A stretch of DNA of 64,000 nucleotides from Pseudomonas caricapapayae (GTDB lineage Bacteria > Pseudomonadota > Gammaproteobacteria > Pseudomonadales > Pseudomonadaceae), in NCBI RefSeq assembly GCF_001400735.1, contig NZ_LJPW01000008.1:62001-126000 (forward strand). Reading direction: 5' to 3'. Made by a program: the position numbers and the translations under genes. Of the stretch, positions 41,625 through 50,128 are shown one piece after another. Numbering within the stretch: position 1 is the first letter of the stretch; each line of letters opens with the position of its first letter. Under the pieces are notes generated by a model, which had not been told where the DNA came from, made no database searches, and worked only from the letters and a program-made list of their open reading frames with translations.

Positions 41625-42017
41625 GTGAAAAACGCATTTGACCTTTTAATTGACCGGCTGGCGAAAGATTACAAGATGCCTGAGCTGCCTGTTAATCAAC
41701 ACGAGCATGAAGTTTATTGTTTTGACTTCAAGGAAGTGTCGATAAAAATTTATCAGGATGCCTTCAAGTGGGTGTATTTCTTATCCGATATTGGGGTTGT
41801 CGACACCCTGGACAGCCACGCTTGCCAGCGCCTCCTGAGGCTTAACGAATTCAACCTCAGCACACCATTTTTTACCGTAGGCCTGACGGAAAGAAATGGC
41901 GGAGTCGTGCACACTCGAATCCCTTTGCTTAATCTTGATAGCGTAGAAATGCGCCGCGTTGTCGAAGCGTTATTGAATGTGTCGGGCGAAGTAAAAAAAA
42001 CCTTTGGGTTTGTCTGA
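41625..42017 (+). CDS. shcF: type III chaperone ShcF (AvrPphF ORF1-like)
   Basis: A 130-residue CesT-family class I chaperone, acidic and small, that keeps its effector secretion-competent. GTG 41625 gives MKNAFDLLIDRLAKDY, the conserved first helix; upstream codons in the frame lie in the hrp-box promoter and are excluded. The core FDFKEVSIKIYQDAFKWVYF and LLRLNEFNL fit the fold. It directly precedes hopF with 70 bases between, as in the known avrPphF locus. Confidence 0.92.
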   Translation: MKNAFDLLIDRLAKDYKMPELPVNQHEHEVYCFDFKEVSIKIYQDAFKWVYFLSDIGVVDTLDSHACQRLLRLNEFNLSTPFFTVGLTERNGGVVHTRIPLLNLDSVEMRRVVEALLNVSGEVKKTFGFV

Positions 42018-42087
42018 TAGCCCGGTCTGAACAGCCATTGATTCTGGCTTGGAACGTTGTATCTCAATCCATCTGGAGAACGTTTAA

Positions 42088-42702
42088 ATGGGCAATCTCT
42101 GCAGTTCGGGGGGCGTCGGTCGAACCTACAGCCCTCCGGCAAGTCCCGTGTATGGATCGGGCGGAAGTTCACCCTCGCGGTTCGTTGGGCAATACACGCT
42201 GACCTCCATTCGCCAATTGTCCAGCCAAGAGAGGGAGAATTTTCTCGACGCGCATGATCCTGTGAGGGTTTACGACTTGAACCGGGAAACATCAGTTTAT
42301 CGCACGACCCCGAGAGAATTCGTGTGCAATGGATATGCAGCCGGGAACCCAAATTCAGGTGCTATCATCGCACTTCATGAAGAATTACAAGAAAGCCCCT
42401 ATGCCCAGCATATTGGAGCGAGGCCTGATCAGGCGGATGCCTACAGGCCTCGGATAGCACATGCATCCTCGTTGAATACGCCGTCCTTGAATGTCATGAC
42501 AGGTCCGGGCGCGCTCGGAGCTCTCAGGCGTTACGCACGTTCCGATCATGTAACCACTGAAATGAGGCTGGGCGACTTTCTGGATCAAGGAGGCAAGGTG
42601 TACAGTGACAACTCTGCGATGAGCGCAGGGGGTGACAGGGTAGAGGCGCTGATTGTGACATTGCCTGAAGGTCGTACGGTGCCGGTCAATATCCTCGATT
42701 AG
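42088..42702 (+). CDS. hopF1: type III effector, HopF family (AvrPphF ORF2/HopF1-like)
   Basis: A 204-residue effector closely similar to AvrPphF ORF2. The N-terminus MGNLC gives a glycine-2 N-myristoylation site and adjacent Cys-5 for palmitoylation, directing it to the plant plasma membrane. Residues 10-35 are Ser/Pro-rich, typical of a secretion signal. Arg-72 (YRTT) and Asp-174 (VYSD) match the pair reported as needed for AvrPphF ORF2/HopF activity; HopF2 is reported to ADP-ribosylate plant immune proteins. The start is an ordinary ATG, whereas DC3000 HopF2 is reported to use ATA. HopF1 versus HopF2 naming needs an alignment. Confidence 0.92.
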   Translation: MGNLCSSGGVGRTYSPPASPVYGSGGSSPSRFVGQYTLTSIRQLSSQERENFLDAHDPVRVYDLNRETSVYRTTPREFVCNGYAAGNPNSGAIIALHEELQESPYAQHIGARPDQADAYRPRIAHASSLNTPSLNVMTGPGALGALRRYARSDHVTTEMRLGDFLDQGGKVYSDNSAMSAGGDRVEALIVTLPEGRTVPVNILD

Positions 42703-42720
42703 TGCATTTTCATTTTCCCG

Positions 42721-42745
42721 TCAGGCCGCGCAGTGTGCGGCCTGA
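42721..42745. terminator. stem-loop after hopF
   Basis: TCAGGCCGC pairs with GCGGCCTGA around a 7-base loop, 19 bases after the hopF stop and 18 bases beyond the stop of the convergent DsbA-like gene. The T run is absent, so termination is inferred from position. Confidence 0.5.
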
Positions 42746-42762
42746 CTGCATTCCGGAACGCA

Positions 42763-43311
42763 TCAGCTTGCCTGGGCAATTTCCGACACCCACTTCGATA
42801 CTGGGTCGCCACTGCTCAAACCCGGCTGCACAAGACCGTCGATCATGAAGGTCGGCGAGACGTGTATGCCGTTCTGGCGAGCGTATCTGGCGTGCCATTT
42901 CACGGCCTGTTCAAGCTCGGGATCGGCGAATGCCGCCGCCAACGCGAGGCCGCTGTAACGCTCGATGCGCGCGATGATGTCGTTGGGCGTCGCGTCCATA
43001 TTCGGGCCGCTGGCGTGGTGTTCAAATTCGAACTCTTCACGGTGCGATGCTACTGCCGTCATGACAGCCTTGGCGCTTTGCTTGCCGTCCTCAAGGGTCG
43101 CAGCCGCCAGAATGCAGCGCACGATGACACCCGAAAACATGTGCCACGGCTGCGATTGCAGACGAATTTTGACGGTAATCCTGTCTTCTCCGGCCTGAGC
43201 CAGCAGCTCATCGAGCTTGAAGAAGGCCTTGACCGAAAAAGGGCAGGTTGGCTCAAGGAAGACTTCGAACAAGCGAGGCCCGTGGCCCCAGGAAAGTGCG
43301 TCTGAGTGCAT
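42763..43311 (-). CDS. DsbA-like thioredoxin-fold protein with a single-cysteine active site
   Basis: A 182-residue protein from ATG 43311. The thioredoxin start VFLEPTCPFSVKAFFKLDELL places a CPFS motif at about residue 22, i.e. CxxS where most DsbA/FrnE proteins have CxxC. The cis-Pro loop HVSPTFMIDG is present at about 157. No signal peptide is apparent, so it is probably cytoplasmic. Activity could be glutathione- or isomerase-like; unknown. Confidence 0.75.
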   Translation of the reverse strand: MHSDALSWGHGPRLFEVFLEPTCPFSVKAFFKLDELLAQAGEDRITVKIRLQSQPWHMFSGVIVRCILAAATLEDGKQSAKAVMTAVASHREEFEFEHHASGPNMDATPNDIIARIERYSGLALAAAFADPELEQAVKWHARYARQNGIHVSPTFMIDGLVQPGLSSGDPVSKWVSEIAQAS

Positions 43312-43517
43312 GGTCGTATTGCTCCCGTCGATGGTTATGCAGAAGGCGCGGGGCGCACAGGCACAAGAAGTGTTCTCCCGAACCTCTCTCGTCCTCACGC
43401 TCCGCGTCACATATTGGAGCGTTGCGCCTGATTCAGGCTGTACCAAAGCAGGCACCTTTAAAGCCTGAACTGCGGATCATGCGGGTTTGAGAGCAGGTTC
43501 GGGCATGAGTTCGATTT

Positions 43518-44213
43518 TCAGGCCAGCAACGCGTTAATCCACCGGACCTGTTGTGCAACCTCCTGCAATTTCTCTTCGCTCACGGCTTTCTGCGCACGTT
43601 CGAAATTACTCAGCGTTTTTTGTTTTTTGCCTGACAAGCGCTGCCACTTCAGCAGAAACGCCGGGCTGCGCGCCTGCATCTGAAGCGGGCCGAAATACAG
43701 TTCCTCGGCGGTGTACTCCACGGGGCCCGTGTGCTCGGCAACGATGATTTCGTAGTCGAAACGATTTTCCCGCAGCACTTCTTCGCTGACGATGCGGTAA
43801 TCATGTTCCATAAGCCAGAGACGCAACGGCTGCTCGCCGCCGTTGGGTTGCAGGATCAAGCGTTCCTGACCGCTCAGGCGCGCCTTGCCCGCTTCAAGGA
43901 TGTCGCGAATCGTCTCGCCGCCCATGCCGCAGAGACTGATCGCCGTGATCGCGTCTTGCACTTCTATCGCTGCCAGACCATCGGCCAGGCGCACGCTGAC
44001 CTGATCTTCCAGATCGTTCTCGCGCACGGTGCGCTCGGCTGCGCAGAACGGTGTCAACGCCACTTCGCCAGCCACTGCCGACGCAATGACGCCACGGTTC
44101 AGCAGCGCCACCGGCAGATAGCCGTGGTCCGAGCCGATATCGGCCAGCCGTGCACCGTGTGGCACATACGTCGCCACACGCTCAAGGCGCATGGACAATC
44201 TGTGTTCGTTCAA
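43518..44213 (-). CDS. trmK: tRNA (adenine22-N1)-methyltransferase family protein
   Basis: A 231-residue class I SAM methyltransferase. Motif I is RLADIGSDHGYLPVALL, the catalytic region SLCGMGGETIRDIL, and LILQPNGGEQPLRLWL is characteristic of the TrmK/YqfN family. TTG 44213 has GGGG seven bases upstream; ATG 44192 is an alternative. tRNA specificity in Pseudomonas is by family analogy. Confidence 0.83.
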   Translation of the reverse strand: MNEHRLSMRLERVATYVPHGARLADIGSDHGYLPVALLNRGVIASAVAGEVALTPFCAAERTVRENDLEDQVSVRLADGLAAIEVQDAITAISLCGMGGETIRDILEAGKARLSGQERLILQPNGGEQPLRLWLMEHDYRIVSEEVLRENRFDYEIIVAEHTGPVEYTAEELYFGPLQMQARSPAFLLKWQRLSGKKQKTLSNFERAQKAVSEEKLQEVAQQVRWINALLA

Positions 44214-44377
44214 CGGTAACCCCTTTCACCACGAGCGTCCGGCAGCATGGCCGGGTCCGGGCGCGATTCTGTAGAGCAACGCGGCGCATTTCAACTTTGC
44301 GTGACAAAGCCCACCGCTCGACCCCTACCGGACGCTCGCGTAGGCTTGGTGTTTTCCATCATCAAAGCAGATATCCC

Positions 44378-44761
44378 ATGGCGAACGCAGACATCACCTT
44401 CACCCCGGATCCCGATCCGGAATCCATTTCCTCGGACGTCGCCGACTTCAACGGTGTGCTGGTCAGCACCCAAATCCCCACTCGTCCCGATGGCAGCCTG
44501 GAGCTGGGCGGCATCACCGAGCAGAGCGAATGCACCCTGCGAGCCCTGAAAGACGCACTCGAACGCGCCGGCAGCTCGATGGACCGGGTCATGCACCTGA
44601 CCATCTACCTGACCGACATGGCTGATCGCGCCGCATTCAATGAAGTGTACAAACGCTTCTTCAAACAGCCGTGGCCCGTGCGCGCAGCAGTGGGCGTGGC
44701 GGCGTTGGCGGTTGAAGGGATGCGGGTTGAAGTGACGGCGATGGCGGCCAAAGCGGGCTGA
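44378..44761 (+). CDS. RidA family protein
   Basis: A 127-residue YjgF/YER057c/UK114-fold protein. The family motif is present as VRAAVGVAALAVEGMRVEVTAMA near the C-terminus, with the conserved arginine of the imine-hydrolysing pocket. RidA proteins hydrolyse reactive enamines/imines released by PLP enzymes. ATG 44378 is chosen to match the family N-terminus. Confidence 0.85.
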   Translation: MANADITFTPDPDPESISSDVADFNGVLVSTQIPTRPDGSLELGGITEQSECTLRALKDALERAGSSMDRVMHLTIYLTDMADRAAFNEVYKRFFKQPWPVRAAVGVAALAVEGMRVEVTAMAAKAG

Positions 44762-44970
44762 TATGGCTGGGCGCGTCGGTGTTCATGCCGTATTGACTGC
44801 CGGGGCCATCTTCAAATCAACGTCAGCACTTGACCATCCCTGTGTTGGTTGCACGAAGTATGGCCTGGGCGCGCGCGTAAGAATGGATAAAAAATATCAA
44901 TAAGCCACTATTGTTACAGCGTTGACTGCCGATACAGCCGTCATCGTTTTTAACCATAGGGACTTGAGAT

Positions 44971-45666
44971 ATGTCGTTTCATACACTTCGCACCTTTGCA
45001 GCCATGACGTTGCTCGCCTTTCTGGCACTCACCGGCTGCGCCCATGTTCAACCCCCTGTACCTCTCGATCAGCAGTTCTGGAATGCCAAAGAACCGACTA
45101 TCGGTGTGGCGATTACTGTAGTGCCACAACCTGTTTTGGCACTTACCGGCAATCAGGGGCTTCTGGATCTGGCGATCAATACCGGCGTCAACAGCAAACT
45201 CAGTGGCAATGTCGAAAAATGGCAGGTACGCGACCTCAATACATTGCCCGATGTTATCGTCGCCAAGCTGCAGGCCAAGGGTTACAAGGTCAAACGAATC
45301 AATGAACCCGTGGACCTCAAGATCTACAAGGAAGTGAGTTTCCGTGAAGGCTACACGGTTCGCGATTTCACGCCGATCAAAGCGACTTACGGCGTTGATC
45401 GCCTGCTTTTAGTTAACGTCCAGGTAACCGGTGCCACGCGCAGTTATTACAGCGTGGTTCCTACCAGCGTGCCTATGGCGCAGGTCGGCGGGCAAGGCAT
45501 GCTTGTCGATCTGTCTGACAACAAGCTGCTGTGGTTCAAACCATTTACCGCAGTACAGGCTGCTCAAGGTGAATGGGACGAGCCGACGTACGCCAATTTG
45601 ACCAACGCGTTCTACCAGGCCATGGACATGAGCCGTCAGCAAATGATCACCGCGTTCGAACAATGA
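44971..45666 (+). CDS. hypothetical lipoprotein
   Basis: A 231-residue protein with a lipoprotein signal and lipobox LTGC (Cys 23). The mature part is mixed alpha/beta (about 40-215). The stop overlaps the next lipoprotein as ATGA. I do not recognise the family; the coupled lipoprotein pair suggests a shared outer-membrane role. Confidence 0.75.
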   Translation: MSFHTLRTFAAMTLLAFLALTGCAHVQPPVPLDQQFWNAKEPTIGVAITVVPQPVLALTGNQGLLDLAINTGVNSKLSGNVEKWQVRDLNTLPDVIVAKLQAKGYKVKRINEPVDLKIYKEVSFREGYTVRDFTPIKATYGVDRLLLVNVQVTGATRSYYSVVPTSVPMAQVGGQGMLVDLSDNKLLWFKPFTAVQAAQGEWDEPTYANLTNAFYQAMDMSRQQMITAFEQ

Positions 45667-46571
45667 CGCGTCTGCCGATCACGATTACCGCCTGTGTCCT
45701 GCTGATGCTGTCAGGTTGCGCGCAGAAGCCCGTTCAACAGGCCGGTTTCAAGTCGCAAGACGCGGTTTCCTACGTCCAGGCCCATGGGGTCAAAGTAGAC
45801 ATGCAGCTGCCGCAGGCATTTGTAGGTGCCAGCACTGTAATGGACGCCGAAGCCGTGCAAAAGGCTGCATCGTCCAGCCATATGCTGATTGCGAGTTCGG
45901 GCAATGCCGCGGGACTCGCCGGTCTGCTGGTTGCCAGCCTGATCAACACTCAGATGGGCAGCGGCAGCTTGCAACGGGATGCGGAAAAAGCCGCAGCCAA
46001 GGAGTCTCAGCCACTGGCCAGTCTGCTTGCCGGCGTGCCTTTGCAGGAGCGTCTACAGCAACGCTTCCAGCGAGCCTCGCTGGCGGCGGGTATCAAACAG
46101 GGCATTGGTGATATCAGTGCGCGCCTGGTGATAGAGCCCAAACTGATGCTCACACCCGATCGTGGCAGTTTCGTGCTGATCAATCAGGTACAGGTCCAGG
46201 ATATTGCCGGTTCAGCGTTATATCGCATGCGCATCGAGGTCAGTAGCCAGCCGATTCGGCGCTGCGGCAAACAATGCATCGACGATGGCACTCTTGATCT
46301 GACGCAAGTCACAGCGGCCCTTGACGAGTGCATTGAAGAGTCGATGCGCCTGCTTGCCGCTGACCTGATGCTGCCTGCACCGCCGGAAGCAGCCCAAGAG
46401 ACCTTGCGCTATGTGCTGAACGGGCAACGTGTAGTCGAGCGTGGCTACCAATTGGCCGGCAACGGTAATTATTGGCGCTATCGCGATCTTTACGGCGCCG
46501 TGAAGTCAGTCCCCGTGCCTTTCGAGGACGCGTTGACGCAAGCGCAATTGCAGACGGTGTACGGACGCTAG
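45663..46571 (+). CDS. hypothetical lipoprotein, partner of the preceding one
   Basis: A 302-residue protein starting MTRLPITITACVLLMLSGC, a lipoprotein signal with lipobox LSGC. A glycine/alanine-rich amphipathic stretch (about 75-105) follows, and a C-terminal half (about 130-300) has CGKQC. Four-base overlap with the upstream gene indicates translational coupling. No family recognised. Confidence 0.75.
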   Translation: MTRLPITITACVLLMLSGCAQKPVQQAGFKSQDAVSYVQAHGVKVDMQLPQAFVGASTVMDAEAVQKAASSSHMLIASSGNAAGLAGLLVASLINTQMGSGSLQRDAEKAAAKESQPLASLLAGVPLQERLQQRFQRASLAAGIKQGIGDISARLVIEPKLMLTPDRGSFVLINQVQVQDIAGSALYRMRIEVSSQPIRRCGKQCIDDGTLDLTQVTAALDECIEESMRLLAADLMLPAPPEAAQETLRYVLNGQRVVERGYQLAGNGNYWRYRDLYGAVKSVPVPFEDALTQAQLQTVYGR

Positions 46572-46797
46572 AAACGCATCCGGATACTCCCGGCAGCCCG
46601 TGAATGAAGGCTGCCGGCTACCTGATGCATTTTTTATCCCCTTGGCAGTTGCTCAGCACTGCCGGCTGTTTGGCAGCAACGCTATCTGTACAGGGCTGTG
46701 CATCGCATCATGCAGACGAAGGCCGCTGTACCAAAAGACTCTCTCTGATTCCCCAACCCCACCCCGGTATACTCCCCGCATCTCTCCGGGAGCCCCC

Positions 46798-49332
46798 ATG
46801 ATCTCGTTACCCATCGATGCCGTCCTGCCAGCCCTGCGCCAGGCCCTGACCACGCGCCACGAAGCCGTACTCGAAGCCCCTCCCGGCGCGGGCAAAACCA
46901 CGCGTGTGCCGCTCGCGCTGCTTGAGGAAACCTGGCTGGCGGGGCAGACCATTCTGATGCTGGAGCCTCGGCGACTGGCGGCAAGAGCAGCCGCCGAGCG
47001 GCTGGCCAGTGAGCTGGGCGAGAAGGTCGGTGAGACGGTGGGTTATCGGATTCGTCTGGAAAGCCGGGTCGGCCCGAAGACGCGTATTGAAGTGGTGACT
47101 GAGGGGATTCTCACGCGTCGTTTGCAGGACGACCCTGCGCTGGAAGGTGTGGGGCTGCTGATTTTCGATGAGTTTCACGAGCGCAGTCTGGACGCCGATC
47201 TGGCATTGGCCCTTAGCCTCAATGGTCGTGAGCTGTTTCGTGACGATCAGCCGCTGAAGATTCTGCTCATGTCGGCCACTCTGGAAGGCGAGCGGTTGGC
47301 GGCGTTGCTGGACGATGCGCCGGTGGTGCGCAGCGATGGGCGGATGTTTCCGGTGACGATGCAGTGGGGACGTCCTTTTCAGCCCGGTGAGTTCGTTGAG
47401 CCGCGCGTGGTGCAGACGGTACTGGATGCGCTGGGCAGCGAGTCCGGCAGCCTGCTGGTGTTTCTGCCGGGGCAGGCCGAGATTCGTCGGGTCAACCAGC
47501 AACTGGCAGAAGCGCTGGGCGAACGCGTCGATATTCTGCTTTGCCCCTTGCATGGCGAGCTTGATCTCAATGCGCAACGCGCTGCTATCGAACCGGCTCC
47601 CGAGGGCACGCGTAAGGTGGTGCTGGCGACCAATATTGCGGAAACCAGCCTGACCATCGACGGCGTACGCGTGGTAGTTGATGCCGGACTGGCGCGGGTG
47701 CCGCGTTTCGATCCGGGCAGTGGTATGACGCGTCTGGAAACACAGCGCATCTCCCGCGCCAGCGCCACTCAGCGGGCCGGGCGGGCAGGGCGCCTGGAAC
47801 CGGGGGTGTGTTACCGGCTTTGGTCCGAAGCGCAACACGATCAACTGGCCGCCTACGGTGCGGCAGAAATTCTTCAGGCGGACCTCGCCGGGCTCGCGCT
47901 GCAACTGGCGCGCTGGGGCGTCACGCCTGCGCAACTGGTCTGGCTCGATGTACCGCCAGCGGCGGCTTATGCACAAGCGCAGGATTTGCTGGTGCGGCTT
48001 GAGGCGCTGAGCAATCAGCCGGGCCAACCGCCAGCGCTGACGCCCCACGGTCAGGCGATGGCCGAGCTGCCCGCCCATCCGCGCATCGCGCACCTGCTGC
48101 TGCGCGGTCATGCATTGGGCTTGGGCGAACTGGCGTGTGACGTGGCCGCACTGTTGGGCGAGCGTGATATTCTGCGCGGCGGTGGTGCCGATCTACACAG
48201 CCGCCTGACCTTGCTGACGGGCACCGAGCGTGCTGCGCGTGGCGCACAGGGCGGCGTGCAGCGAGTTAAACAGCTAGCACGGCAATATCGCGGATACCTC
48301 CGCGGCACCGTAAAAAGCCCGGTCAGCGATCCCGATCACTCTCGCTGGTTGGGCGCTCTACTGGCGCTGGCATACCCGGATCGCGTGGCACAGCAACGTC
48401 GCCCCGGCGGTGCTGAATATCGATTGGCCAACGGTCGCGCTGCACTTTTCGCCGAGGCCGACGCACTGATGAAACAGCCGTGGCTGGTCATCGCAGATTT
48501 AGGCAGCCGTCAGGGGCAGCGCGAGGAACGCATTTACCTCGCTGCCGAATTCGATCCAGCGCTGTTCGACTCTGTGCTGGCCGAGCAAGTCATCACCGTG
48601 GACCAGATTGACTGGGATGAGCGCGAAGGCGTGTTCCGCGCAGAACGGCAGCGCAAGGCGGGCGAGCTTATTATCAGCCGCGAACCGCTGACCGGCCTCG
48701 ATGACGCAGCCCGCAGCCAGGCATTGCTGGCGCTGGTGCGTCGTAAAGGCCTGGAACTGCTGCCGTGGACACCCGAACTGCGCCAGTGGCAGGCGCGTAT
48801 CGCGCTGTTGCGCAGCCTCGATATCGACAAAAGCGCAGCAAGTGAATGGCCCGACCTGAGTGACGCGCAACTGCTGGCGACACTCGAAAACTGGCTGACG
48901 CCCTACCTGGGCAAAGTCACCCGGCTCAGCCACTTCAGCCAGCTCGACCTGTCCTCCATCCTGCGCAACCTCCTGCCGTGGCCAATGCCGCAACAACTGG
49001 AAGCACAGGCTCCGCAGACCATCCAAGTGCCCTCTGGCTCGAATGTCCGTATTGACTATTCAGAGCACCCGCCAATCCTTGCTGTACGGCTACAGGAGCT
49101 ATTCGGGCTGGCCGAAACGCCTCGGATTGCTCACGGGAAACAACCGCTGACACTGCATTTGTTGTCGCCCGCCCGGAGACCTGTACAGGTCACACAAGAT
49201 CTTGCCAACTTCTGGCGGAGTACCTATGCGGAAGTGAAGAAAGATCTCAAGGGTAGATACCCAAAGCACTTTTGGCCTGATAACCCTTTGGTGGCAGAGG
49301 CGACCGCTAGAGCCAAGCCTAGGAAGCCATGA
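46798..49332 (+). CDS. hrpB: ATP-dependent RNA helicase HrpB
   Basis: A DEAH-box helicase of 844 residues, unrelated to type III secretion despite the name. Walker A is PPGAGKTTRVP (about 28-38), DEFH is in IFDEFHERSLDAD, motif III is LLMSATLEG and motif VI is QRAGRAGRLEPG. ATG 46798 with GGGAG upstream is used; the frame extends further up but through terminator-like DNA. The last about 150 bases are less GC-rich than the rest, near the accessory-island boundary. Confidence 0.93.
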   Translation: MISLPIDAVLPALRQALTTRHEAVLEAPPGAGKTTRVPLALLEETWLAGQTILMLEPRRLAARAAAERLASELGEKVGETVGYRIRLESRVGPKTRIEVVTEGILTRRLQDDPALEGVGLLIFDEFHERSLDADLALALSLNGRELFRDDQPLKILLMSATLEGERLAALLDDAPVVRSDGRMFPVTMQWGRPFQPGEFVEPRVVQTVLDALGSESGSLLVFLPGQAEIRRVNQQLAEALGERVDILLCPLHGELDLNAQRAAIEPAPEGTRKVVLATNIAETSLTIDGVRVVVDAGLARVPRFDPGSGMTRLETQRISRASATQRAGRAGRLEPGVCYRLWSEAQHDQLAAYGAAEILQADLAGLALQLARWGVTPAQLVWLDVPPAAAYAQAQDLLVRLEALSNQPGQPPALTPHGQAMAELPAHPRIAHLLLRGHALGLGELACDVAALLGERDILRGGGADLHSRLTLLTGTERAARGAQGGVQRVKQLARQYRGYLRGTVKSPVSDPDHSRWLGALLALAYPDRVAQQRRPGGAEYRLANGRAALFAEADALMKQPWLVIADLGSRQGQREERIYLAAEFDPALFDSVLAEQVITVDQIDWDEREGVFRAERQRKAGELIISREPLTGLDDAARSQALLALVRRKGLELLPWTPELRQWQARIALLRSLDIDKSAASEWPDLSDAQLLATLENWLTPYLGKVTRLSHFSQLDLSSILRNLLPWPMPQQLEAQAPQTIQVPSGSNVRIDYSEHPPILAVRLQELFGLAETPRIAHGKQPLTLHLLSPARRPVQVTQDLANFWRSTYAEVKKDLKGRYPKHFWPDNPLVAEATARAKPRKP

Positions 49333-50128
49333 GTGCGGTTATCCCCAGTCAATTATTCAGAAAACTAGGAATTACAGTAAGCGGGTTCTCTTGGGCAGCT
49401 CGAGTAGCGCTGATCCTGTCGCAATGGTGGGTCGTGCGCCGCTACCGTCCCAGAGCTGCGAAAGAACGATCTCTACGATGAACTCGCTGCAGTGTCCGTC
49501 GTCATGTGTCGAGTCATCATGTTCAAGGGTTTATCAACTACACGTTCAGCGAAGGCCCTGCTCCGGGTACAACTACTGCGATGAACTAAAGCCGTCACCT
49601 TGCAATAGAGCTACCCTCCGCGCTCAGTAAGTGCTGATGGAGCAGGCTCATGGACAGAACATATGCCTCGTGAATGAGTCCGGGAATTCCGGCCTTGATA
49701 CGTCAAAGGCTGAAAGCTCGGGATTCTTCATAGTGTGCTCCATTCGGGTAGCAGAGAACGACTTGGAGGCTCCCTATACCCAAGCTGCAGAAGTCCGAAA
49801 GCGTCATTTATTTTCTTCTGCTCGGGCGTCAGGGCTTTGCTCTGCTATCGAGGAGATAGTGCGAGAAACAAGGCACATGGGCAGGACTCCAACTTAAAAT
49901 ACAAGACAACAAAACCATGAAGTAGGCAAAGGCTGCTGCAGCTTCGTGTGATTTACAACCTACCAAAACAGGTAGGTCCGGGTAAGACGGCAAGGTGGTA
50001 AGGTTATAGCAGAGATGAGGCTATCAGAAGATCGAAAAGGCAGTCATAACTCGGTTGGCCTTAACGCTCGGCGCATTTCTATAAAAAAATCTTCCCGAAT
50101 CACGTCATCGCTTGGACATAAGCTAAAC
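49333..50128. other. gene-poor island edge with the BGC promoter
   Basis: About 800 bases of lower-GC DNA with only short frames (for example 49391-49630 and 49631-49897) that lack coding character. One short run near 49536-49588 reads as a plausible C-terminal peptide ending INYTFSEGPAPGTTTAMN, possibly a decayed gene. The lux-box-like palindrome at 49958-49977 and a candidate -10 (TATAGC, 50005-50010) are in the right half. Confidence 0.5.
49958..49977 (+). promoter_or_regulatory. lux-box-like operator upstream of the carbamoyltransferase operon
   Basis: ACCTACC-AAAACA-GGTAGGT is a perfect 7-base dyad 20 bases long, with the CT-N12-AG layout of LuxR-type operators. A TATAGC at 50005-50010 would place the operator over the -35 region, as in class II lux promoters. 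A LuxR-type receptor gene lies at the other end of the same island. Confidence 0.7.

Noticed and set aside
46798..49332. hrpB as a type III secretion gene
   Set aside because: Motifs are those of a DEAH-box helicase; the name is a coincidence.
49391..49897. Two short tandem frames after hrpB
   Set aside because: Cysteine/serine-rich composition, no good ribosome-binding sites and no family resemblance; treated as decayed DNA.
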